Assembly (NCBI GenBank): GCA_903883985.1
Contig: CAISDD010000367.1
Coordinates: 1 to 18,178 of the forward strand
Length of the DNA: 18,178 bases
Origin: an uncultured Pseudomonadota bacterium
GTDB taxonomy: Bacteria; Pseudomonadota; Gammaproteobacteria; Burkholderiales; Thiobacillaceae
Reading direction: 5' to 3'
Shown here: positions 6,343-12,830 of the stretch, piece by piece
Layout of the letters: every line of letters starts with the position of its first letter
Position numbering within the stretch: position 1 is the stretch's first letter
Translations under genes and position numbers: made by a program
Notes under the pieces: generated by a model
What the model was told of the DNA's origin: nothing
What the model saw: the letters and a program-made list of their open reading frames with translations, nothing else
Databases searched by the model: none

Positions 6343-7629
6343 ATGACTTCCCGCAACGACCAACTCTTCCTGCAATCCCAAAAAGTCATTCCCGGTGGCG
6401 TGAATTCGCCGGTGCGCGCCTTCCGTTCGGTGGGCGGCACGCCGCGCTTCTTCACGAAAGGGCAGGGTAGCCGGGTCTGGGACGCGGATGGCAAGAGCTA
6501 TCTCGATTACGTTGGTTCCTGGGGGCCGCTGATCCTGGGCCACGCCGATGCGGACGTGGTGCGCGCGGTCCAGGAGACCGCCGCCTTGGGTCTGTCTTTC
6601 GGCGCGCCCACGGAAATGGAATTGCGTATGGCGGAAAAACTGGTCGCCTTGTTGCCCAGCCTGGAGAAGTTGCGACTGGTCAGCTCCGGCACCGAGGCCA
6701 CCATGAGCGCGATCCGTCTGGCGCGCGGCTACACGGGCCGCTCCTCGCTGGTCAAGTTCGAAGGCTGCTACCACGGCCATGCCGACAGCCTGTTGGTGAA
6801 GGCCGGCTCCGGCCTGCTCACCTTCGGCCAGCCCAGTTCCGCCGGCGTGCCTGCCGACTGTTCCGGCCACACCCTGGTGCTGGACTACAACGACATCGCC
6901 CAGGTTGACGCGCTGTTCGCCGCGAAGGGCGGCGAGATTGCCTGCGTCATCGTCGAGGCCGTGGCCGGCAACATGAACCTCATCAAGCCGAAGCCCGGTT
7001 TCCTGGAAGCCTTGCGCGAGAACTGCACGAAACACGGCGCCGTGCTGATTTTCGACGAGGTCATGACCGGCTTTCGCGTCGGCCTGGGTAGCGTGCAGGG
7101 CCTCTACGGCATCACCCCGGATCTGACCACTCTGGGCAAGGTGATCGGTGGCGGCCTGCCGGTGGGCGCTTTCGGGGGACGCGCCGAGATCATGGATCAG
7201 TTGGCCCCTCTGGGCCCCGTCTACCAAGCCGGCACCTTGTCGGGTAACCCGGTGGCCGTGGCCGCGGGCCTGGCAACCCTGGAAAAAATTTCCGCGCCTG
7301 GCTTCTTCGAGACGCTCACCGCCAGTACGCAACGCCTGGTGGCCGGACTCAACGCCGCCGCGCGCGATGCCGGCGTCCTCGCCTGCGCCGATTCGGTGGG
7401 CGGGATGTTCGGACTCTATTTCCGCGCCACGCCGCCTGTTTCCTACGCGGAAGTCATGGAAAGTGACCGCGAAGCGTTCAACCGCTTCTTCCACTTGATG
7501 CTGTTGGAAGGCGTCTACCTCGCACCTTCCGCCTTCGAGGCCGGTTTCGTTTCGGCGGCGCACTCGGACGCCGACATCGACGCCACCGTGGCGGCCGCCG
7601 CCCGCTGTTTCGAGAAGTTGGCGGATTAA
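6343..7629 (+). CDS. hemL: Glutamate-1-semialdehyde 2,1-aminomutase
   Basis: The 428-residue product is full length. It is a PLP enzyme of aminotransferase class III that converts glutamate-1-semialdehyde to 5-aminolevulinate, the C5 route to haem. Visible marks are PGGVNSPVRAF (17-27), SSGTEATMSAIRLARG (119-134 region), GCYHGHAD, FDEVMTGFR and the PLP lysine Lys266 in TTLGKVIGGGLPVGAFGG, followed by AGTLSGNPVA. The start has AAGGA about seven bases upstream. It sits 56 bases after thiE and 8 bases before the dsrS-like gene, in one orientation, so an operon is likely. Confidence 0.97.
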   Translation: MTSRNDQLFLQSQKVIPGGVNSPVRAFRSVGGTPRFFTKGQGSRVWDADGKSYLDYVGSWGPLILGHADADVVRAVQETAALGLSFGAPTEMELRMAEKLVALLPSLEKLRLVSSGTEATMSAIRLARGYTGRSSLVKFEGCYHGHADSLLVKAGSGLLTFGQPSSAGVPADCSGHTLVLDYNDIAQVDALFAAKGGEIACVIVEAVAGNMNLIKPKPGFLEALRENCTKHGAVLIFDEVMTGFRVGLGSVQGLYGITPDLTTLGKVIGGGLPVGAFGGRAEIMDQLAPLGPVYQAGTLSGNPVAVAAGLATLEKISAPGFFETLTASTQRLVAGLNAAARDAGVLACADSVGGMFGLYFRATPPVSYAEVMESDREAFNRFFHLMLLEGVYLAPSAFEAGFVSAAHSDADIDATVAAAARCFEKLAD

Positions 7630-7637
7630 GCCATCCG

Positions 7638-8651
7638 ATGACAGAGGCCCTTTCCCCCGAGGACCATTTTCGTCTGCAAGTCCTGCTGGCGCAGGATCTG
7701 CTGGCGGTGCGTATCGATGAGTCCGAATCCAGCCCGGCGCTGTATGCGCTCACCGACCGGGGCGAGGCACGCATCCCGCTCTTTCCCAACACTCGCCTGG
7801 ACAAATATCTGCGCCACCTGCGCGAGCTGCTTTCCGGCCATGCACTGGGTTCGCCCGGCGGTTACCCGGTTTTCCTGACGCGTTGGACCCGGCATGGTCA
7901 GATGGAAGGCTTGAATCTCGGCCGCTTGCTGCTGACGGGAGAACCCGAGGCGGTGGTGGCCGTGGTGCATTCTCCCGGCCTCTCCGATGAATTGGCGCGC
8001 CATGCCTGGTGGGCCATGCCTTCCATCGAGAACGCGCGCTTGATGTTGAGCCGTGAGGCCGTGGCGCGGGGCAGCATGGGGCCGGTGCTGGCGAATTATC
8101 TGGTCGAACACCTGCCCTTCTTGCAGGACGAGCACCTGGACATCATGGATACCGTCGTCGTGCTGCTGAATTCCGGCGCCCTCTCGGATGAGCAGCGCGC
8201 GGCCATCTGGCGTCGCGGCGAGCGGGTCAACACCCATTACGTGGGGTTTCTCGAAGTGGCGGGGTGGGATAAACCGCAGCCCTTACCCCTGCCGCTGCCG
8301 GCGCGCACCGCTGCGTCGATGGTGGCCGAGGAGGCCGCTGTCCTGGCTCGCGCCTTCGCTGCCCAGGGCCAGACCTTTCTCTTTGCCGCAGCCGAAATCC
8401 TGGAACATCCGGAAACTCAGGATGTGGTCAACCGCACGCTCGATGCCATCGGCCGCTATTTCGCGGACGGGTGGCAGCAGCCCTACGAGGTGCCGCTGCT
8501 ACAGGCTGCGGCGAGGCTGGCGCGGGTTGGGTCCGCCCAGGTGGCGCCCATCTTCGCCCGCAGTTCGGCCATCGGCTCCCTGATGCGGCGCAAGATCGAG
8601 CCGGTGGTGGCGCCTATCCTGGAAGACATCCGCACCCTGCTCAAGGGCTGA
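7638..8651 (+). CDS. dsrS: DsrS-like soluble protein
   Basis: The product has 337 residues, no signal peptide and no membrane segments. It resembles the DsrS family: SPEDHFRLQVLLAQDLLAVRIDES near the N-terminus, LTDRGEARIPL, SGHALGSPGGYPVFLTRWTRHGQM (66-89), LLLTGEPEAVVAVVHSPGLSDELARHAWWAMP (97-128) and MGPVLANYLVEHLPF. DsrS was named from the dsr cluster of purple sulfur bacteria, and its biochemical function is not established. The identification is from memory of these motifs. No dsr genes are visible here; the gene trails thiD-thiE-hemL by 8 bases. Its stop is 3 bases from the convergent antiporter stop. Confidence 0.6.
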   Translation: MTEALSPEDHFRLQVLLAQDLLAVRIDESESSPALYALTDRGEARIPLFPNTRLDKYLRHLRELLSGHALGSPGGYPVFLTRWTRHGQMEGLNLGRLLLTGEPEAVVAVVHSPGLSDELARHAWWAMPSIENARLMLSREAVARGSMGPVLANYLVEHLPFLQDEHLDIMDTVVVLLNSGALSDEQRAAIWRRGERVNTHYVGFLEVAGWDKPQPLPLPLPARTAASMVAEEAAVLARAFAAQGQTFLFAAAEILEHPETQDVVNRTLDAIGRYFADGWQQPYEVPLLQAAARLARVGSAQVAPIFARSSAIGSLMRRKIEPVVAPILEDIRTLLKG

Positions 8652-8654
8652 ATG

Positions 8655-9893
8655 TTATCCCTCCACCAGTAGTCCCAGCCTGCGTGCCAGCCATTTTGTC
8701 GTGGGCGCCTGGATCAGGATGGTCATCAACACGGCCAGGAAGGTGACTGAGGCGATCATCTGAGCGCCTGGCGCTTTCATGCCCAGAAGGAGGCCGGCGA
8801 GGGCGGCCGGGATGACCCCGGTTTCACGGGTCCAGCACATGAACAGGAGTTCCTCCTTGCTCCATTTGGCACGGCGGTCTGGGCCCGCGCAGAGGAATAC
8901 GGCCAGAGGCCGGGCGACGAACATCATCACCAGCACCACAGCGGCACCCCCCAACAGATACTGGTTCATCAAGGCGAAATCCACCTGAGCGCCCAGCAGC
9001 AGGAAGATGAACATGCGCATGATGAGGGCGGTGGTGGAGACATATTCCTCCAGGCGCTCACTCTCGTGTTCTTCCATCTTGAAACCGAAGGATGCCTTGT
9101 TGCCGATCACCATGCCGAACACGAACACCGCCATGAAGCCGCTGGCGTGGGCACCATCCGCACCCATGTAGGCGCCGATGACGGCCATCAGGCTGACCAG
9201 GGGCGCGTATTCGGCGAGGAAATCCCATTTCTCGTGGGCGATCAGGAGTGCTGCGAGATAACCTAGCACACCACCCAAAACAATGCCTAAGCCTGCCTGC
9301 CAGAGCAGATCCTTGAGCGCCGTGGCGAGGGAGAACTCGCCCGTGCCCATGGCCACACCCAGAACCGCGAAGGTGGCAATGGCACCCATGGCGTCGTTGA
9401 AAGCCGACTCGCTCATGACCGTCTGCGCCACTCGGTCCTTGATCTTTACCTGTTTGAAGATGGGCACCAGGGTTGCCGGATCGGTGGATGCCAGGGAGGC
9501 TCCCAAAAGCAGGGCGACGATGATCGGCACTCCGAGCAGATAGTGTGCGGCCAGGCCGGTGACGGCGCCCGTGATGACCACCCCGACAGTGGCGATGGCC
9601 GCAATGGTGATCCAGACTTCCTTGAGCACATTGAAGCGCAGCGAGGCGCCGCCGTCGAACAGGATGTAGCAGGACCCGAAGATCAGGATGACCTGGTTCA
9701 AGGCGGAATCGGCCTTGACGTGGATCAGACCCAATGCATCCGGCCCCAGGGCGAGCCCTACCAGCAGAAACAGCGCCACGTCGGGCACCTTGAGCTTCGA
9801 GGCCAGCAGGCCCGTGGCCGTGCCGATGGCCAGGATCAGACCGAACAGCAACAGGACATGTTTTGCAACTTCGACCGAACCTGCGGCTTCCAT
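8655..9893 (-). CDS. CPA1/NhaP-type cation:proton antiporter
   Basis: The product has 412 residues and about 12-13 hydrophobic segments. The ion-site motifs are STDPAT (136-141, Asp138) and ESAFND (162-167, Asn166-Asp167), the ND pair typical of electroneutral CPA1/NhaP exchangers. Other family marks are KLKVPDVALFLLVGLALGP (33-51), ILFDGGASL (77-85), the Arg of ALIMRMFIFLLLGAQVDF and TRETGVIPAALAG. No cytosolic TrkA or CBS domain follows. The ATG at 9893 is preferred over a TTG at 9905 because GGAG sits six bases before the ATG. It probably exchanges Na+ or K+ for H+ at the inner membrane. It is divergent from the Mrp-linked operon across a 542-base region, so the two may share ion-homeostasis control. 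Confidence 0.88.
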   Translation of the reverse strand: MEAAGSVEVAKHVLLLFGLILAIGTATGLLASKLKVPDVALFLLVGLALGPDALGLIHVKADSALNQVILIFGSCYILFDGGASLRFNVLKEVWITIAAIATVGVVITGAVTGLAAHYLLGVPIIVALLLGASLASTDPATLVPIFKQVKIKDRVAQTVMSESAFNDAMGAIATFAVLGVAMGTGEFSLATALKDLLWQAGLGIVLGGVLGYLAALLIAHEKWDFLAEYAPLVSLMAVIGAYMGADGAHASGFMAVFVFGMVIGNKASFGFKMEEHESERLEEYVSTTALIMRMFIFLLLGAQVDFALMNQYLLGGAAVVLVMMFVARPLAVFLCAGPDRRAKWSKEELLFMCWTRETGVIPAALAGLLLGMKAPGAQMIASVTFLAVLMTILIQAPTTKWLARRLGLLVEG

Positions 9894-10114
9894 AAACGGC
9901 TCCAAGGGTAAAAGGCCGGAGTTTAGCCGCGTTGGCGGATCTGGCGTATTACACCTCGGTGTCAGCGTGTCATCACGTACGCAAAGTGCAAGGCCCAGTC
10001 CTTGTCAGTCCTGATCTATCGGCAAATCACTGTAGTCGGTGAGGCTTAGACCCTGTTATCCTGATCGGCTTCGCAGGGATTCATCATCCTGTAACCCCGG
10101 TGCGAGAGCATGGC
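9894..10114. other. Upstream half of the divergent intergenic region
   Basis: There is no gene. A small hairpin ACACC-TC-GGTGT (9951-9962) and two direct GTGTCA copies eight bases apart (9959-9964, 9967-9972) are followed by a CGTACG core at 9976-9981. These lie about 150-180 bases upstream of the sigma-54 candidate, a distance usual for enhancer-binding activators, so they are possible upstream activating sites. The elements are visible; the function is inferred. Confidence 0.35.
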
Positions 10115-10145
10115 CACTTCGTGGGTAAGTTTCTGGCACGAAGTG
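10115..10145. promoter_or_regulatory. Perfect 9-bp dyad overlapping the promoter candidate
   Basis: CACTTCGTG (10115-10123) and CACGAAGTG (10137-10145) form a perfect inverted repeat around a 13-base spacer. The right arm overlaps the -24 element of the sigma-54 candidate. It could be an operator for a dimeric regulator or a hairpin. A terminator is less likely because the following T-rich bases (tgcttgctgtttt) are interrupted. Confidence 0.45.
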
Positions 10146-10149
10146 TGCT
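10134..10149 (+). promoter_or_regulatory. Candidate sigma-54 (RpoN) promoter of the Mrp-linked operon
   Basis: TGGCACGAAGTGTGCT matches the -24 element TGGCACG exactly, then four bases, then GTGCT against the consensus TTGCW (one mismatch). The invariant GG-N10-GC spacing is kept (GG 10135-10136, GC 10147-10148). Transcription would start near 10160, leaving a leader of about 275 bases before mnhE. Known membrane-bound hydrogenase operons such as hyc/hyf in E. coli use sigma-54, which fits the gene content downstream. Confidence 0.5.
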
Positions 10150-10193
10150 TGCTGTTTTACTGAGTCCAACCTCGCCTATCCATGGGGGGCCTG

Positions 10194-10439
10194 ATGCATC
10201 ACCTTCCCGCGTCACCTTCCTTCGTCACCTTCCTCTTACCGCCACCCCCATCCTGGCCTGCTGAATTGTCCACCGAATTGACCACCGAATTGACCACCGA
10301 ATTGACCACCGAATTGACCACTCTCTTCCTCAACTTCCTGGACGCCAGTACACCGTCTGGTGCCGCGCGCTATTTGGGTTACCTGGCCGTGTGCGAAGCA
10401 GGATACATGGCAAACACGCGACCTTCTGACACCCCATGA
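10194..10439 (+). CDS. Possible leader peptide ORF overlapping mnhE
   Basis: The frame is open from ATG 10182 (85 residues) or ATG 10194 (81 residues; a G-run lies just upstream). Its middle is a repeated Thr-Glu-Leu-Thr tract encoded by a 12-bp tandem array, and its start spans a second array. The stop overlaps the mnhE start as ATGA, and mnhE lacks a visible ribosome site of its own, so this frame may deliver ribosomes to mnhE. There is no recognisable family, and the composition (Pro/Ser/Thr) is unlike a folded protein. It could equally be a chance frame. Confidence 0.22.
   Translation: MHHLPASPSFVTFLLPPPPSWPAELSTELTTELTTELTTELTTLFLNFLDASTPSGAARYLGYLAVCEAGYMANTRPSDTP
10196..10234. repeat. 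13-bp tandem array, three copies
   Basis: gcatcaccttccc (10196-10208), gcgtcaccttcct (10209-10221) and tcgtcaccttcct (10222-10234). The core TCACCTTCC is conserved in all three. The array is pyrimidine-rich and lies in the leader of the Mrp-linked operon, 26 bases before a second array of a different unit. Confidence 0.75.
10261..10320. repeat. 12-bp tandem array, five copies
   Basis: There are four perfect copies of ccgaattgacca (10273-10320), preceded by one degenerate copy ctgaattgtcca (10261-10272). Each copy contains TTGACC, close to a -35 hexamer, but no -10 is seen at the right distance. The period is a multiple of three and in the leader frame encodes Thr-Glu-Leu-Thr repeats. The copy number could vary by slippage. 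Confidence 0.9.
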
Positions 10440-10909
10440 TTTCCCTGTTCGTGTCCTTGCTGCTGTTCTGGCTGCTGCTCAATGGTTCCCTGGCCGGCGA
10501 TGTCGTGATGGTCGGCGTCGCCGCGTCCTTGTTGCTTGCCTTCCTGTTTCGCGACGGCCTCGCGATCTTTGCGGAATGGCGCCCCAATACCCTTGCGACG
10601 ACCGTGCGCTATTTCTTTTTCTTCCTCAAGGAACTGGTCAAGGCGAACCTCAATGTGGCGAAAATCGTCCTGGCACCCTCCCTGCCGCTGACGCCGGGCT
10701 TCGTCAAGGTGCGTACCAGGCTGAAAAGCCGCATGGGACGGCTGCTCCTGGCCAACTCGATCACCCTCACGCCGGGCACCCTCACGGTCGACATGGATGG
10801 TGAATGGCTCTACATCCATTGGGTGTCGGTGGACTCCGCCGAGATCGAGGCAGCCACGGCCGCCATCGTCACCGGTTTCGAGGAATATCTCGAGGTCATG
10901 TATGGTTGA
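10436..10909 (+). CDS. mnhE: MnhE/MrpE-type antiporter subunit
   Basis: The product has 157 residues, with two or three hydrophobic helices at the N-terminus (MISLFVSLLLFWLLLNGS) and a soluble C-terminal half. The family marker LLANSITLTPGTLTVDMDG followed by WLYIHWV is present (about residues 104-130). It corresponds to MbhA of the archaeal membrane-bound hydrogenase. It is the first gene of the operon. The start overlaps a possible leader ORF, and no independent ribosome site is visible. The stop overlaps the mnhF start by eight bases. Confidence 0.93.
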   Translation: MISLFVSLLLFWLLLNGSLAGDVVMVGVAASLLLAFLFRDGLAIFAEWRPNTLATTVRYFFFFLKELVKANLNVAKIVLAPSLPLTPGFVKVRTRLKSRMGRLLLANSITLTPGTLTVDMDGEWLYIHWVSVDSAEIEAATAAIVTGFEEYLEVMYG

Positions 10910-11162
10910 ATTCCTGATTTATATCGCGGCGATGCTGGTAGGGCTGGCTTTCCTGCTCGCCCTCTATCGCTTCTTCAAGGGGCCGTCTGCCGCCGACCGC
11001 GTGGCTGCTTTCGATGTCCTGACCATCATCACGATCACCGTAATCGTGCTGGTCGCCTTGGTTGAAGGGCGTGCCATCTATCTCGATGTGGCGCTGATCT
11101 ACGCGCTGCTGTCCTTTCTCGGCGTCATCGTGGTCGCCCGCTATCTGGAGCGAGGCCTGTGA
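10902..11162 (+). CDS. mnhF: MnhF/MrpF-type antiporter subunit
   Basis: The 86-residue product has three membrane helices. The family pattern is FFKGPSAADRVAAFDVLT (residues 23-40), followed by YLDVALIYALLSFLGVIVVARYLERG. The ATG at 10902 lies inside the mnhE end with GAGG seven bases upstream. It is equivalent to MbhB. Its function in Mrp and Mbh complexes is structural, as part of the ion-translocating membrane arm; no catalytic role is known. Confidence 0.93.
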   Translation: MVEFLIYIAAMLVGLAFLLALYRFFKGPSAADRVAAFDVLTIITITVIVLVALVEGRAIYLDVALIYALLSFLGVIVVARYLERGL

Positions 11163-11494
11163 TGAATACGGTGTTAGGACTGCTAGGTGGCCTCTTCCTG
11201 ATCGCGGGCGCGGCCTTCCTGCTGTTTGGCGGCTTGGGGCTGGTGCGCATGCCCGATGTGTTCAACCGCATCCAGGCCGGCACCAAGGCTACGACCCTGG
11301 GTACCCTGTTCAGCCTGGCGGGTGCAGCCTGTCTGCAACCCGAGTGGACGCTGAAGTTGATGCTGATAGGCTTGTTCATCCTCTTCACCAACCCGATCTC
11401 GTCCCAGGTGCTCGCCCGCGCGGCGCACCGCAGCCATGCCGAAAAGTCCGCGCTGACTGCGGTCGATCGGCTAGAAGACGACCAGGGAGCCTGA
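11162..11494 (+). CDS. mnhG: MnhG/MrpG-type antiporter subunit
   Basis: The 110-residue product has three hydrophobic segments, with the family signature GGLGLVRMPDVFNRIQAGTKATTLG (about 23-47) and FILFTNPISSQVLARAAHR. The ATG at 11162 is preferred to the GTG one codon earlier because it gives a TGATG one-base overlap with mnhF and a GAGG seven bases upstream. It is equivalent to MbhC. The C-terminal 15 residues are charged and cytoplasmic. Confidence 0.93.
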   Translation: MNTVLGLLGGLFLIAGAAFLLFGGLGLVRMPDVFNRIQAGTKATTLGTLFSLAGAACLQPEWTLKLMLIGLFILFTNPISSQVLARAAHRSHAEKSALTAVDRLEDDQGA

Positions 11495-11496
11495 GC

Positions 11497-11781
11497 ATGA
11501 GCCTGCTGCTGACCGCCATGACCCTCGTGCTTTGCATCGCCATGATCGTCGCCGCCTTCGTGGCCATCCTGGGCAAAAGCCTGCCCATCGCCATCCTCGC
11601 CGCCGGACTGGTCAGCCTTGTGGCCTCGGTGCTGTTCGTCATCCTGGCTTCGCCCGATGTCGCCATGACCGAAGCGGCCATCGGCAGCGGGCTTTCCACC
11701 TTCCTGTTCTTCTTCGTGCTGGGCCGGGTACGCGGTGGCGAACGGGATGGCGAGGACGAGCCTGGGAGTGAACATGGTTAA
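11497..11781 (+). CDS. DUF4040/MbhD-like membrane subunit
   Basis: The 94-residue product has three hydrophobic helices. The motif ASPDVAMTEAAIGSGLSTFLFFFVLGR (51-77) is that of the C-terminal MrpA subdomain, which in Mbh-type complexes is a separate protein, MbhD. GGAG lies eight bases before the ATG. The stop falls eight bases inside the next gene. Having this as a separate gene, without a full-length MrpA, is a mark of Mbh/Mbx-like rather than classical Mrp operons. Confidence 0.85.
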   Translation: MSLLLTAMTLVLCIAMIVAAFVAILGKSLPIAILAAGLVSLVASVLFVILASPDVAMTEAAIGSGLSTFLFFFVLGRVRGGERDGEDEPGSEHG

Positions 11782-12472
11782 GCGTCTGCTTGCACTCCTG
11801 CTGCTCGCCGCCATCGGCGGCATCTTCACTACCCTTGTGCTCGGCTATATGCCCGACGCCGAACTGAACAACACCGCCCGTTACTACGCCGACCATACCG
11901 CCGCCGACATCGGTTCGGCCAACCTCGTCACCGCCATCGTCATCACCTATCGTGGCCTGGATACCCTGGGTGAGGTCACGGTGCTGTTCCTGGCTGCGGC
12001 CATACTCGGGCTGGTTCTGGCGCGCGGCCGGCGCCAGGTGCAGGCCAGGAGGGAATTGACCCCGGTAGGAGAATTACTGACGACCGGTAGCCGTGTCCTC
12101 GTGCCCCTCATCATGCTGCTGGGCGTCTATGTCTTCGTCAACGGCCATCTGACGCCGGGGGGCGGCTTCCAGGGCGGTGCGGTCATCGCCTCGGGCGTGC
12201 TGTTGCTGCTCCTGACCGACCCGCTGAGGCAATTCGCCCATACCCTGATCGCCGCGGTCGAATCGCTCGCCGGGGTCTTCTATGTCGCGATCGGCCTCAT
12301 GGGCCTGTTCCTGGCCGGTGGATTCCTCGACAACCGCTTCCTGCCCATAGGCACCCTGGGCGCGCTGTTCTCTGCCGGCGCGATCCCGATCATCTATACG
12401 CTCATCGGTCTCAAGGTCGGTGCCGAATTCTCGGTGATGCTGTCCGATCTTTCTGATACGGAGGCATTATGA
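11774..12472 (+). CDS. MbhE-MrpB (MbhF) fusion membrane subunit
   Basis: The product has 232 residues. Residues 1-85 form an MbhE/MrpA-C-terminal unit with RGLDTLGEVTVLFLAAA (60-76, Glu67 conserved). Residues 100-220 form an MnhB/MrpB unit with four helices and the marker GVYVFVNGHLTPGGGFQGGAVIASG (117-141). In P. furiosus Mbh these two parts are separate genes (mbhE, mbhF). The ATG at 11774 has GGGAG about five bases upstream; the longer frame from 11735 is only overlap. It is a membrane-arm subunit in contact with the antiporter-like modules. The stop overlaps mnhC by four bases. Confidence 0.88.
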   Translation: MVKRLLALLLLAAIGGIFTTLVLGYMPDAELNNTARYYADHTAADIGSANLVTAIVITYRGLDTLGEVTVLFLAAAILGLVLARGRRQVQARRELTPVGELLTTGSRVLVPLIMLLGVYVFVNGHLTPGGGFQGGAVIASGVLLLLLTDPLRQFAHTLIAAVESLAGVFYVAIGLMGLFLAGGFLDNRFLPIGTLGALFSAGAIPIIYTLIGLKVGAEFSVMLSDLSDTEAL

Positions 12473-12828
12473 TGATCCATCTGGCCATGGCCACCGGCTT
12501 TCTCCTGATCCTGATCGGTTTTTATGGCGCGCTCAGCAACCGCAACCTCTTGCGCATGATCGTCGCCTTCACCATCGCCGACAGCGGGGTCAACCTGGTC
12601 ATCGTCGCCATCGGCTACATGCCCGGCAGAACCGCGCCCATCCTCGACGCCACAGTGAAGGCCGGTGACGCGGCCGCCCGCGTCATCGACCCGGTGCCGC
12701 AGGCGCTGGTGCTCACCGCCATCGTCATCGGCGTCGGCGTCACCGCGCTGATGCTCGCCTATGCGTACAAGCTCTACGAGAAGAAGCGCAGCCTCGATAT
12801 CGCGAAGTTTACCGAGCTGAGAGGGTAG
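12469..12828 (+). CDS. mnhC: MnhC/MrpC (NuoK-like) subunit
   Basis: The 119-residue product has three helices: LLILIGFYGALSNRNLLRMIVAFTIADSGVNLVIVAIGY, then DPVPQALVLTAIVIGVGVTALMLAYAYKLYEK. The DP.PQALVLTAIVI motif (70-83) is diagnostic for MnhC/NuoK proteins. Tandem ATGs at 12469 and 12472 are both usable; GGAGG lies just upstream, and the first overlaps the previous stop as ATGA. It is equivalent to MbhG. The insertion MPGRTAPILDATVKAGDAAARV between helices 2 and 3 is somewhat long. Confidence 0.93.
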   Translation: MMIHLAMATGFLLILIGFYGALSNRNLLRMIVAFTIADSGVNLVIVAIGYMPGRTAPILDATVKAGDAAARVIDPVPQALVLTAIVIGVGVTALMLAYAYKLYEKKRSLDIAKFTELRG

Positions 12829-12830
12829 CC

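Noticed and set aside
6220..7563. 447-residue minus-strand frame opposite hemL
   Set aside because: It is an antisense shadow: hemL is complete with all its motifs, and no family is recognisable on the minus strand.
10115..10160. Rho-independent terminator
   Set aside because: The 9-bp stem has a 13-base loop and the following T tract is broken. The position and sequence fit a promoter/operator better.
10261..10320. CRISPR array
   Set aside because: The units are 12 bp and contiguous, with no spacers. This is a simple tandem repeat.
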